64,000 nt of DNA from Sipunculus nudus (GCA_026874595.1 CM049320.1:7941464-8005463); one strand, 5' to 3'; positions 25,034 through 36,690 are shown, numbered from the stretch's first letter. A program made the numbers and translations. The notes: generated from the letters alone by a model not told the origin.

Positions 25034-25200
25034 TAGGGGGTTTGCTAAAATTTGTAAAAAGGGGTTTCGGGGAAAAACCTTAAAAGGTTTGATAGAAAAG
25101 GGGTTTTAAAGGAAAACCCTTGAAGGGTTTTTTTAAGGGTTTCGCTATTTGGAAACGCTGAAAACCCTCTTTTACCACTTTTAAAACCCCTTAGTTTTTA
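25034..25200. repeat. cluster of small A/C and G/T stem-loops
   Basis: A run of short self-complementary blocks: AAAACCCTTGAAGGGTTTTT, AAACCTTAAAAGGTTT, GGGGTTTT...AAAACCCC. The block could fold into several hairpins or one large one. It directly follows the MITE right arm. Confidence 0.6.
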
Positions 25201-26769
25201 ACTGTGTAGTTCGGGTCCGTAAACAGACACAGATTGCTATACATGAAATTATGTCTTATCATTAGAGGTGGGGTTTCTGTCTGTGTTTGTGGAAGGAGTC
25301 TGCTTTATTTAACAAAACCAGCAATGTTTGCTCAAAGGTGATTAATAGCCTGTGACAATGTTGTATTGTTTTCAAAACTAAAAGAACATAAAGATTTGTT
25401 ATTTTATGTTATTTTATGTGATGTAAGGACCGGACCCCAGCATACCACCGTTACGTGCAATGAGCGTGGTCGTGGAAAAGGTCAATTGACTTAACTTAAA
25501 TAAGCATGTCAATTCCAAAATATTATATAAGACCAAGCGGTAAAATCGTTGGAAATTAGGGTAATCTTCATGTATGTCATTAAGTTTAAAAATAGACCAA
25601 TTTAATACCTGTTAGTAACATTTAAGTGGACAGGAGTGACCCCATTCATACACATCATATGCTTACAGAATATATCTTTTTTTATTATGCTTATTATATA
25701 ATATTATATAATATATATTATAATAATATATATAATATAATATTATAAAAAATTATAAATAATAAATAATAAATAAATATTATAAATATATAAATTAAAT
25801 TTTATAAAATAAATTCTGATTTATGATCAATGTATAGTGTCAGACTGATGACTTGAATCTGAGACATGGGTGTCACTTATCAGTTATCACTTATCAGACT
25901 TTGGCGCATGTCAGTCTAACATTACAAATTCGTTTGAAAAGAAATTATAGATTGTTCGATAACTTTAATGACAATACCAGTTGAAGTAAAATATGTTACT
26001 TGGGCAGGGACATATAGTGCGTCTGTCGGGTGTTCATTAATAATTATAAAGTAGTTAAACAAACTTTGGATTTAATTAATACAAAAATATAATTGTTACA
26101 GTCCTATATCAGCAACCATTTTCTTCTCAAATCCATGATGTATTTGCAAACAATCCTAGGATTAAATCTCTCTCTCTGATAGGAAGTATACTGCAAACTA
26201 AACGCTTGCTATGCAGCTTTCGAAATGTAACCTGAAACCCTTTTGTATCTTTTTTATTTCTCGGTCACAAAATTGCGTTATGGTAGGAATATTCAAAAGT
26301 GCTGTACTAAAAGTTAATCAAATAACACAATTTGGACCCAAGCAAGTGACTCTTTCTTGGTGTTTATACAGACAAAATATTAATTAAACAAAGTGTAGAG
26401 TTTTCGTGAATATATCGATCAAACTTAGCCAAATTCAATTCCGGCGGCTTCATGAACTGTTTTTCTCAGACCATGACGTCAGGTCAGAGGTTATCTTCTA
26501 ATGTAACCATTGAGAGCTTCCTTTTACTGGTCTGCATATAGGCCTTGGACGATCCTCTGCAAAACCCGACCCTTCTGCAACAAGTCCTCATATTTAAAAT
26601 GTAATGTATTCATATAATAGTAGTCTGGTGTAGTGATGACGGTTTAAAAAAAAAACCCAGAAAATTGAAATCTGCAAGCTGATGAATGCAAGCCCCAGTC
26701 ATTCACTTATTCGACCCATATTCCCAGGTTCATATAAACCTACTAATTAGTAATTGTACATTGGTGAAT
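25201..26769. other. non-coding, very AT-rich block
   Basis: About 25676-25810 is almost pure A/T with irregular TATAATA motifs. A TGACGTCA-like site lies at about 26475. No exon recognised. Confidence 0.4.
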
Positions 26770-26965
26770 ATTCCTTGATGTCGTCTCTAGATCCTGATCA
26801 TGTGCCGGATCCACATCAAATCTTATTCATTTTTCATTTGCTTCTCCCGAAATGTACTGAAAATTTCACGCGATTCCGTTCATGATAGCGTGAGTTATAT
26901 TATTAACAAACAAAACAAACACACAAACACGAACGGGAATGAACGCATACCCTCCTCCCAGAGGA
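26770..26965 (-). repeat. dispersed repeat family G, inverted copy
   Basis: Reverse complement of the family seen at 19433 and 48925. CATGTGCCGGATCCACATCA, AATTTCACGCGATTCCGTTC and GAACGCATACCCTCCTCCC are the matching blocks. The copy is shortened. Confidence 0.55.
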
Positions 26966-27225
26966 AAAAAAAAATTTAAGATCTTCTACAAATATCACCC
27001 CGAAGTTTAGTCCCCCGCATGTCACGATGAGGTGGAAATTAATGTTAAATTTGTATTTTCCTGCAAATGTTATTGTACCTCCCTCATCCCTTCAAAATAA
27101 CGTATACTTGCTACGTTAAGTACAAGTATGCAGTCAGAGGCGTCAAATTATCTTCAAGGGTGGGGGATGACTCACAGTGGGAGGCTGATATCAAAGTTGG
27201 GACAACCTTTTCATAAACACACCGA

Positions 27226-27256
<31 letters not shown>

Positions 27257-27792
27257 CTGTTATTGTCTGTGTTATCATTTCAAATTATACATTTCACATT
27301 TCAAATTATAAGTTATAAGGTTTTATAAAATAAGGTATTATGTTTAAAGTATATGTAACAAAGTTTTGATATATAATATTTCATACTAAAATTAGAAATG
27401 GAACCAATCTATTATTCTAATTTCCAATAAAGAAATATTATTCTCTCAATATCAGGGGGGGGGGATGATTACATGTAGCATACCCTCATCTCTTGCTAAA
27501 AGGGGGTATATATATAGTATTATATACCCATCTCCTCTGTATTTACGCCCCTGTACGCAATACATCTCCAGAGGCATTCTCAACGCAGATTATCTATGAA
27601 TGTCCAGGATAGATATCCTGCCTATACACTCAAGCAACAGCTCGCTTTGACACCGAAAGCAAGCTATTTGGCTTTGGAATTGTAAATCACAATTAAGTAA
27701 ATGAAGCAAATATATAGCATTTGGGGACAACATCTATTCCAAATATACCCAATACATTCAAACCCGTGGATCTATTTTGTGGTGATGCATTG

Positions 27793-27855
<63 letters not shown>

Positions 27856-27969
27856 CTTATGCACGTACTTGTTTGGTGATATAACGTGATACATCTTTTT
27901 CTAGAATTATTGAAGATGTATGAATATGTTATTTATATCATTAAGTAATATATATATATGTGTGTGTGT

Positions 27970-28009
<40 letters not shown>

Positions 28010-28579
28010 TATTTTACCAAATTTCCCTCAAAGTTAATTATAGGTACATGGGGAAGGGTATATGGTATCCCTCTCCCTAGCTCACTTATTGGGACTTTCT
28101 TTTAAATATTTAATATAAAGAGAACCTTTTGAGACACCTGTTAAATAAATTATGAGGTTCTGTTCATTAATTACTATTCTCTTAAATGATTTTACTGATG
28201 GAATTTGGGGGATTCCTGACCAAGCAAAGTGTAAAACGGAAAGACTCGTTCCCGCGTCACAGAAATATTTGGATGATATCTTAATATGGAGTAAATCACA
28301 AAGCTGGGCATTATTGTCCTTAACTTATGAATTGGATGTATTAACAGTAAATAATTTAATAATCTAATTTCTAGGGAATACAAAGGACATGAGAAAAATA
28401 AAAATTAATTACGGATACTTGGGAAAAGAATTAGATTAAATGAGAGATGTTTCAGCTCAACGAGGGAGGGGGTGGGCGGGATGATATATTAATATGTGAT
28501 ATTAACTAAAATTCAGCAATCTAAACATCCATACAATCACATCATGATTTGCTGTGAATAGCAAAAATATATATATTCT
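26966..28579. other. non-coding with TA and CA tracts
   Basis: Contains (AC)n at about 27226-27248, (TA)n at 27797-27854 and 27968-28006, and a short poly-G run. This is the 3' flank of the VWC gene. An ATTAAA on the minus strand at about 28353 is a possible but weak polyadenylation signal. Confidence 0.4.
27797..27854. repeat. (TA)n microsatellite
   Basis: About 29 uninterrupted TA units. A second tract follows at 27968-28006 after a (GT)n run. Confidence 0.95.
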
Positions 28580-28831
28580 CTAACCGTCTTGACAAGATGG
28601 ACAGCACTGCCCGGGTCTCCTCACAGGGTTTTGACATGGCATCCAGGGGCAGTCGATGTGAGTACAAAGGACGCGGTTTCTGTGGCAAGCACAATATTGA
28701 CAGACTCTAGACCCGCACACTCTCGTTCCGTCTTCCATATCGCAGTATTCTTCACTCGGAGGCATAAATACTGCGGAAGCTGAACCTCCGGCCAACAACC
28801 CCAGTAATATACAAATGCCTAGGGTCGTCAT
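28580..28831 (-). CDS. secreted single VWC-domain protein
   Basis: An 83-residue protein. Residues 1-19 form a signal peptide (hydrophobic GICILLGLLAGGSASA) with likely cleavage near A18-A20. The mature part is one von Willebrand factor type C (VWC) module, with the CxxCxC motif CQYCAC at residues 44-49, then C56, C61, C66, and the terminal CCPSC at 76-80. Such domains in chordin, CRIM and Kielin-like proteins bind BMP-type ligands; stand-alone copies are also known in invertebrate secretions and immunity. The mature chain has eleven cysteines, one more (C39) than the usual ten. The start is chosen because a signal peptide follows at once; TTTCCAG five bases upstream is a possible 5'-UTR splice acceptor. 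The stop TAG follows the domain directly. A weak GTTAGA donor overlapping the stop leaves open a longer spliced protein. No paralogue was seen nearby. Confidence 0.75.
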   Translation of the reverse strand: MTTLGICILLGLLAGGSASAVFMPPSEEYCDMEDGTRVCGSRVCQYCACHRNRVLCTHIDCPWMPCQNPVRRPGQCCPSCQDG

Positions 28832-29062
28832 GATGTCTGGAAATTTGAAAGTCTATGACAATATGATGGGTAATATACAGGCTTAAAAATAATTTATACA
28901 TGTACGTTATTTATATTTGAAAAGATATGAAAATTAGTCTCTATATATAGATCAGCATTTGAAAATTTACGTGTTCCACTCAGTCTGTTGTTTGATATGA
29001 CCTTCCTAGAATTAACGGTCAATGGTTTGAATGCCCGAGTCTCTTATCGCCCGTTGATTAAC

Positions 29063-30243
29063 AGGGCACAAATCGCAACCGTTAGACCTAGAAAATCTAA
29101 CCGTATACATCCAGAGAGGTCCGAGGCAAATCTCTTTGAAAATCTGAAATTTGGTCATGGTAACCACTATTCTGCGACCTTTATACAGGAAAAAGATGTC
29201 ATATGAGCACACTAATGTCAGATGGGCACAAATCGTATCTGTTAGGCTTAGAATCTTCTAACACAACATCCATGAATAGGTTCGAGGCAAATCTCCTTGG
29301 AAACATGAATCGGGGTCAATGCAACCTATAATCTGAGACCTACGGGCAGAAAACATAATTTTGAATACCCAGACAGACGAGGCACAAATTGAATCCGTAG
29401 GCCTACAATCCTCTAAAACAACATTTAGGGAGGTCCAAGGCAAATTTACGTTAATATATGAACCAGGGTCACTGTGACCTATACTTTATAAGCTATTGGC
29501 CAATAGCTTAGTGAATTTGAGCACCCAGACAGACAGTTACAAATTGTATCTATTTTCCGTGGAACCTTCTTTTTTAAAATCCAGGGAGGTCTCAGGTAAG
29601 TCTCCTTCAAATCATAAAATTAGGTCACCTAAATCTTATATTACACGTCAAATACAGTCAGATTGTATCTCTGAGCACTAAAGTCTTTTAACACAGCAGG
29701 GAAATCTTGGGCAAATCCCATTGCAAACCTGGAATAAGGTCACCTGTATCCTGCAAATATGATCTGAGCACCTTAAATATCAGATGCTTAGGTACAATTT
29801 GAATGCATTAGGCCTAGAATCTTCTATCACAACATCGAGAAAGGTCCTGGGCAAATCTCCTTTGAAATTTGTCATAGTAGCTGATATTCTGCATGCTACT
29901 GGCCAAATGAATGATTTGAGCAGTCATACAGGGCAAAAATTGTATCATTTGGCCCAAGATTCTTCTAACATAACATCCAGGGAGTTCCTCTCGTTCCTTG
30001 TAAACCTGAAATTAGGTCATGGTGACCTATATTCTGTGATCTACGGACCAAAAACATAATTTTAGCACCCAGACAGAGTCTTTGAGATTCGGTACACATT
30101 GTATCCATTTTCTTCGGAAACTTCTATTGTACAATCCAGGAGGGGTCCTTTGCAACTCTCCTTTGAATCCTGAAATTAGGTCAATTAATTCTTATAATAC
30201 ATGTCAAATTCAGCTGAGCGTTATGGCCCATGGGCAACTTGTT
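29063..30243 (-). mobile_element. pearl-like element remnant with tandem ~150-bp units
   Basis: About eight degenerate units begin near 29065, 29224, 29380, 29535, 29655, 29790, 29935 and 30085. Each contains blocks like GGGCACAAATCGTATCTGTT, GGCCTAGAATCTTCTAACA, ACATCCAGGGAGGTCC, GTGACCTATATTCTG and GCACCCAGACAGAC. The right side ends at 30211-30243 with the inverted left-end signature (CAGCTGAGCGTTATGGCCC, ATGGGCAACTTGTT). The expected hairpin end is missing at the left, so the element is truncated. Open frames on the plus strand here arise from the repeat. Confidence 0.6.
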
Positions 30244-30799
30244 AAGGACAACTTAGCCTATATTTGTAAAACCTTTCTATCATGACCGGCAAATAGGCCA
30301 TGCATGGCAGCTGTCAGCCCGAACATCAATCTTGAGTTTCCGCCATGAAAAGAAACATAGGTGGAGCCACAAGTCTCACAGAGCAGACGAAGCAGTCGAA
30401 GATAAAGCAGAAGCCTATACTATCCAGCGGCATCCATGCATCAGTTAATGGGACATGGGAGTTTGTATTATTTTTTTCTCAAAAATCGTCTGATTATTGT
30501 GAAATATCAGATATTGAAATTACATTTGTAATGAGCAGGTTGGATCAATTTTGCTTGGGTTTTGTATGTTTATCGGTACATTTGCGTAGATGAGGAAATG
30601 AAAGTTTAAGAAGAGGAGCAATGTGATTTTTTCCCCCGACATCCTTGAATAATCGGAATTTTGAGGTACTTAAAAACATATTTGCGCCGCACATCTTGCT
30701 GTATATAGATCACTATGGCCATGTATCGGGTTTGCAAGGAGTTTTCAGTCTGACCTTTGAGAAGTTTTACAAATTATACTGGATCGGATTTGTACCTGG
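30242..30799. other. non-coding, small core fragment
   Basis: AGGTGGAGCCACAAGTCTC at about 30358 resembles the palindrome region of the pearl-like cores. Nothing else recognised. Confidence 0.35.
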
Positions 30800-31050
30800 A
30801 TAGGATTCGGGACCTGGACAGTCGAGGGTTAAAACGCTCGGCTCTCTCCGCTGTCTATCTGGGTTCGATCCCCTGCGTGGCTATGAGAGTGGGTTGTAGT
30901 TGCCTGTCCAAGGCCGGTGGTTTTCTCCGGGTTCTCAGGTTTCCTCCACCTCTTGACACTACCGAACGCCACCACCTGAGCCATGGAGATTGCCTCGATT
31001 AGTTGTAATAACTATTTGTATAATCAATGCAAAATAAATATGTTTATATT
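30800..31050 (+). mobile_element. tRNA-derived SINE, copy 2
   Basis: The tRNA-like head has a clear B box (GGGTTCGATCCCC at about 30872). GTGGGTTGTAGTTGCC, GGTGGTTTTCTCCGGGTTC and AGGTTTCCTCCACC follow, and the tail TTGTAATAACTATTTG then AATGCAAAATAAA. It is better preserved than the 5795-6020 copy and in the same orientation. Its 3' end abuts a pearl-like right end. Confidence 0.65.
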
Positions 31051-31064
31051 TTACCCCTCTAACG

Positions 31065-31146
31065 AGGGGCCGGCCGGATGGACGGGTAGATGGACAAACA
31101 CATACATGTAAATAGCTGAGCATGACTGAAAGTGAGCTCGGCTAAA
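31065..31146 (+). mobile_element. solo pearl-like right end
   Basis: GGCCGGCCGGATGGACGGG, a TGGA-rich tract, then the hairpin TAGCTGAGCATGACT...GAGCTCGGCTA at 31113-31144. Core and left end are missing. Confidence 0.5.
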
Positions 31147-34027
31147 AACACGAAAGTTAATTAACCTGTCTAGACTGAACTGCTGAATCTACTCACCGGA
31201 CAGGACAGTGATCGAGGGCAGGATCGACGTTGTAATGTGAATATTTTACTGTATCCACCTAATATAACTGTATAGTTAAATTGCATGCAGATTAACTGAA
31301 AAGCAATTTGATGTGAATAATGTCTCGTCATTAGAAATTAAACTTGTTACTGCATCCGATTAACTACATATATCCTTCAAATTAACGCTCCAATCCATCG
31401 TTAAGTTCCGTTAATGCAGGTGAACATGAAATTTGTCATTATTATGATTGTTTGTAAAAATTGATTGACTTTTGCTGTATATTTTTAAATATGGTATACT
31501 TTTACTGAAAATGACACTGTATTCATACTTAATCATTCGTTTGCTGCCAGTTAACATTTCCTCGATGCTTTCCTAAATCTAGATGCTTGTGCTTTATAGA
31601 CTGTATACTCCAGATGTTGACAAGGCATCACATCCTATAGGCAACGAAACATACGACCCACTACAGCATATATAATACGAGGAGTAGCACTCCGGGTATA
31701 AGAGTTGTACTGTGTCTGAATAGAGTAATTCTTCGAACACTAACCCTATACTAGCCTGACCCTTCCATAAAGTTAAAAGAACTTTCGAAATAGGTACGGG
31801 ATCAATCGGCATTGTGCTTAGATCATTGACGATTGGTGGTAGTTTTAGTGATTAAAAGCACGTCAATCCCTAACATTCTACAACAGTTGACTCCTGCAAT
31901 TTTTAAAATTATGTTTCTACATTAGACATGGGACAACATCCAGATCATATAACTATACCTTAGCATTTTATCTAATCATAATGAACTCTACATAACCATG
32001 GACCCCGTTTCTGGGGACGTATAATACCCCCCAAAACCACACGCACGGACACATACTTTTCAGGGGACTGAAACTTCACGCACAGATGGTGAGATACATC
32101 GGTAGTTTTAAACGTTCCTTCTCGTTATTTTCTTATATTAACTTTGATCATTCCATGAGATGATATTAATCTTAAGACCTTAAATAATAAAGGTGGTTTA
32201 TTTCAGATTACCTTGAGTTTTTGTCACAGTAAATTTGCGTTTGATCTATTTTTCTTTTTTCAAATTTGCGAAAGACATAAATTGGCATATATCAAATGAC
32301 ATGAAAGAAAGACTTTTAAAGTGATACTTTTAACATTTTTCAGAATAAATTATTTGATAAATCTTATTAAACTTACTGTCAAACTACAAAATAAATTTTG
32401 GTAAATTATGATTATGAAATTGGAAATTGAACAACAATTTCTTATGTAAAACCAAAATGTGCACTCCATATACAAAATTATATTATGCTACATGCTTTCC
32501 CCCCCCCCTAATAATAAGAGGGGTGGGGGGTGGGGGGGGGGGGGGGGAGGGTGCGCTTTTGGCCGGATTTTGACCATGGGAAATCTGGATGATGGGTTGG
32601 CGATGCCATGAGAATTGCTGACCAGCCATGAAAACAAGACCAGTGGTCTATCTAATAAAACATATGTTATCATAGTCTTGGTGGCCAATAATATATCATT
32701 GCTGACAGGTGTACAAAGAAGAAAGTGTTTATTTCTTATCTGCACAAACAAACAGAAATCGAAAGTACACACACACAAGAAACAAAAAGCAAAACATGAT
32801 CAATTCATAATAAACATTTATCAAATCTATTTACAAAGCAAAATAAAACAGCGGAATTCGACCTATTTTACATTCTCCCAACTGGAACACATATTTCCTG
32901 CCAATGAATCTTTTAAACCCATAGCACCTGAATAATAAACGCCAATTAAAATATTTGTGCAAACAAACAAATTACAGCGATTGAGGTATATAAACCTTTT
33001 AAAGCAGTATGGCACAAATCTGACAACTGATCATAAATTTTTCATCAAGAACGAGGATCAAACGGGTACAAGTATTTTAGTTTAATTTATGCAGCAGGAA
33101 TATAATATTATGTGTGCAGATTACTCTCAAAAGTTCACATTAATGGAAACCTTTGCCACATTTCTATGGGACTCTTTGGCCAATAATGATTTAATCTAGT
33201 TCTGTGACCAAAGATTCTGAATCCCAATATATTTAATGTGTTATGTATTCACAAAAATGGGCCCGATAAGTCAGAAGAATAGTTGCTTCAATAGTCAATA
33301 CTAGCGGTATTCCCTTAATCTCATCATCTGACTTGTGACGGCCGCTTTTTAGTCTTTTTGCAAAACGGAAGCCAAACTTGAGTGGTTTCTAACTTTTGGT
33401 CAGGGTTTGATAAGGGCATAGAAATACAACAAGAAAGTACTCTGATGGCAGTCTCACGGTGGGTCTTAATCTGCAGAGACAGTTTGGTGGCCATTAGACT
33501 GGTCTCTTCTAAGTAGAAGCCGGAGAAACACTCTGGGAATGTCCGCACCCTGATCCACAATTTATAGTAGTATTGAAATTTCTTGAACAAAGTATTATTC
33601 TTGAGCTAATTCATAATTTTCATAAGTATTGATAATAATTCCACAACTTTAGTGAAATTATAAGTCACATCTGTGTAAATCCTTTCTGATCAAATCAGGA
33701 CTCGCACTAAATATATCAAAGGGCTCCCACCAGACCCTCGAACAAATATGGAAATTTTATACGAGCACATGAGACAAAAATAAAGGAATTTGTGAATATA
33801 GACAAAATTGGGAAAGAATGAAATTTTCCCAGTACAAATGAATGTTTACCAAAAAAAAATCATTCTATAACTGAACTATAGGAAATAACTGGAGACATTT
33901 TTTTTTTCATAGGAAAATATAGGAATTATAGCAGTCAGTGGGAGCATTATACAAAAATTCAACCATTTAATAAACACTGCAAGGCTTGTGCATGTGATGG
34001 TACACACATTGATCACTCACATTTATT
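31147..34027. other. non-coding, one weak exon candidate
   Basis: Contains facing poly-C and poly-G runs at about 32500-32548 that could form a hairpin or G-quadruplex. No element is recognised. The candidate at 33324-33549 is listed separately. Confidence 0.4.
33324..33549 (-). CDS. possible terminal exon, unidentified
   Basis: On the minus strand a GATCAG acceptor is followed by about 75 open codons to a TGA at 33324. The peptide includes VRTFPECFSGFYLEETSLMA and ends in a basic tail, KKTKKRPSQVR. GC content is above the local level. There is no domain I know, and the upstream exon was not found. It may be chance. Confidence 0.2.
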
Positions 34028-34689
34028 AGGGCCCAGTTTCATTAAACTGACTTAAGCCTGTTATTCTGCGTTTATGACTTAAGTCACTTTTATCGGGCTT
34101 TAAGTCAGTTTCATTAAAAATGATGTTAGTGATTTAAATCACTTTGCAGGCTGAAATGCTAAGCCTGCACCAAGGAGGCTTAACTCTGTGTTTTATGGGT
34201 TTATAGCACATTATATCACTTGCACTCGTTGCATGTGACCATACAGCCATGTGTCGAGTGTGGTATGGTAAGTCACAGGCAACAATGACATCACACCACG
34301 TGCTGATTCCCTGAAAGGTGTCCATAAACCAATGAATACATCATGGGAGCTGTTGTTCCTTTTGTACAAACAACTACAGCAACTCCAAGATGTCCAGACC
34401 ATTTTCTAAACTATTCATTTAAAAATTTCCCAGGAATAACACAGGTTCAATTAAAAGTCCATGTCACTGTCTTCCACACAGTGTTTTCGTCCCCATGTCA
34501 GACACTTTTTAATTCATTATTTGATCAATAGGTAGCGTTGAAAAGGGGTTTTCCCCAAGGTTCAGACCGACTTAGCTAAATTGCGTTTAAGGAAACTGAC
34601 TCATCTCGCGGGCTTATGATAGCATACTTGGGAGGTGTTTCGGTTAAATTTAACTTAAGCCATAAGCATTCTTAGTGAAGCTGGGCCCT
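34028..34689. mobile_element. MITE with GGGCCCAG termini
   Basis: The left end GGGCCCAGTTTCATTAAACT with GACTTAAGCC is matched inverted by the right end ACTTAAGCC...TAGTGAAGCTGGGCCC. Inside are further inverted TTAAGTCA/TGACTTAA blocks. Elements with GGGCCCAGTTTCA ends are widespread in animals. The frames here on the minus strand are not genes. Target duplication is not clear. Confidence 0.6.
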
Positions 34690-35365
34690 GCAGTGAAATA
34701 CCAGTTTCTTGAGTATGACAGTCATGCATTGGTCATACAGCACATTTGCATTTATAAATTAAAATGTGTGATATTAAACATGTGATATGCAATATTAAAG
34801 AGGAAATTAGAGCAGCACTGAATCTCATTTATCTGATCAATCCTTTTTTTACAATTCATAAGAATTTGTCTGGCTAGGTTTTTTAGCATAGATATTCAAT
34901 CATTCAGTTTACTGTTAACTTATTGCATAATCGCCACTGAAAGCATGCACATCTCTTCACATCACACATTTACACCAGATCACTGATCATGCACATCCCA
35001 ATTTACTTCATGAAAAAAGCTTAAGCTCTGTCCAGAAACTAGAAATGCAAGAACTGGTTTAAAATAGGTTAACTGAAAAGGATTCATATAATTATTCACA
35101 TTTGTATTTCATTTGCTTTCCAGCACACTCTATTGTTCATGCTTAAAACTATTTTCACTTTATTTTTTTTTGTAGACATTAATACATCATGAATGAAATT
35201 GCTGTTTTCAACAGTATGAGGCTCAACTAGAGTGTTAATGATTCAGCTTTTTCATGAAGAGAAAAAAAGTTCAAATTATTAGCATCTCATTTTGAGTTGC
35301 CATGTTTCCTTGAATGAACACTAGATTGAGCTGATGTACAACTAAGGTACGACTGTAAATAATAT
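34690..35365. other. non-coding, nothing recognised
   Basis: AT-rich spacer between two inverted-repeat elements. Confidence 0.4.
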
Positions 35366-36245
35366 TTAGGAAATGCCTAAACAGCCTGCAGGGTGCCGGC
35401 AGTTTAGTCCACAGGCTAAACAGCCGAGAGGGAATACTAACCTTGCCCTTGAGTCTATACCCACTGGCTGAACTGTTGGCAAATGAATGTAACATTGTAT
35501 GCTCTATTTCATTGTGATTCTCTATACTTTTCATTATCATTTTGACAATGAGCTGACAATATAGTGCTGACTTATCAAATTAGATATTTTGATAGCCTTT
35601 TCTTAAGAAATGCTATTTGGTGTGGATATTTCTTGCATCATCTCACAACACAATAACTAGGCTCAGCAACTTTAATTGGGTGTGGTGTAAGATTGTGTGA
35701 TTACACCTTTGATCAAGTAATTAGCTGATCCTTTGACCATTATTTTGACATAACCTGAGTTTGTTTTCACACACTAATTATTTGTTTGCTCATAAGCACA
35801 CTAGTGTATAAACTATAAACAGTCTCTGGACACACATTCACATTTCTGGTATATTTTTATGACAAAATCTATAAACTATCCTGTAAATATTACAATTTTT
35901 ATCAGAAAATTTATATAAAAGTACCCTGTAAATATCACAATTGTGTACTTTTAATACCTACTCATTATTACTCAACATACTTATTCCATATAGACCAGCA
36001 AAATAGATAATTTGGTAAGTCATCACTATATTGTCAGCTCATTGTCCGAATAATAATGATATTGGAAAGTACAGAGTATTACTATAACACTGAAATAGAC
36101 TGAAATAGTCTTAATAGAGCAAACATTAATTTGCCGGCAGTTTTGCCAGTGGGGTAGACTGCTGGCAAGGTCAATTTCCCCTGCCGGCTGTTTAGCCTGT
36201 GGACTAAACTGCCGGCACCCTGCCAGTTGTTTAGCCATTTCCTAA
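35366..36245. mobile_element. element with ~240-bp terminal inverted repeats
   Basis: The left arm (about 35366-35600) and right arm (about 36005-36245) are inverted copies. They start TTAGGAAATGCCTAAACAGC / TTAGGAAATGGCTAAACAAC, include a well-conserved GGTGCCGGCAGTTTAGTCCA in both, and run inward to GACAATGAGCTGACAATATA. About 400 bp separates the arms. The outer flanks both read TAT, a possible 3-bp target duplication. Frames such as 36026-36273 (minus) fall in the arms and are not genes. Confidence 0.7.
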
Positions 36246-36360
36246 TATTTAACACAAATTCAAATGATCCCATTGACAGCTGATATCAGGACAAGCAACT
36301 GGCTCATGTCACTTCATCATGTTTATGGCATCCTCACAAGGCTCCATAAAGTTATACATA

Positions 36361-36544
36361 TACAGTCAAACCTGTGTACTAAGACCACCTGTGGGACCGG
36401 CCAGAAAGTGGTCTTAATTCACAGGTGGTCTTATTAGACAAGTCAGTTATAATCAATGTGAATGCTTTCGGTTCATCGAAGGTTGGTCTTAATAGAGAGG
36501 TGGTCATATTAGACAGTTGGTTTTTCAAGACAGTTTGCACTGTA
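36361..36544. mobile_element. small MITE with TACAGT termini
   Basis: Left end TACAGTCAAACCTGTGTACT, right end ACAGTTTGCACTGTA. The interior has repeated GTGGTCTTA(A)TTAGACA-type blocks. A related segment begins at about 63951 at the window's right edge. The right TIR touches the presumed 3'-UTR of the DNAJC11 gene. Confidence 0.55.
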
Positions 36545-36550
36545 TTTAAT
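36545..36550 (-). terminator. DNAJC11: possible polyadenylation signal of DNAJC11
   Basis: ATTAAA on the minus strand, 64 bases after the stop codon. It is the nearest variant signal, as no AATAAA occurs on that strand in the next few hundred bases. It sits at the edge of the MITE at 36361-36544. Weak evidence. Confidence 0.3.
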
Positions 36551-36613
36551 GTTTCTTTCTATCATGAGCTTTTTTTTCTGTGAATCCAGATGAGAGATGT
36601 TATTACAAAAAGA

Positions 36614-36690
36614 TTAGTGAGGCACTGATTGACTTGGTCTTGCAGTTGTATGGTTTTGAGGTGAATTGTCTTCTTTTTCAATGCAGTGAT
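36614..36690 (-). CDS. DNAJC11: DNAJC11 terminal exon
   Basis: TTTTTTTCTTTCAG acceptor. 77 bp encode the last 25 residues (527-551) and [11 protein letters not shown] follows LLPKR from the previous exon, resembling the SHRID end of vertebrate DNAJC11, but about a dozen extra polar residues follow. The tail is family-variable, so this exon is less certain than the others. Confidence 0.65.
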
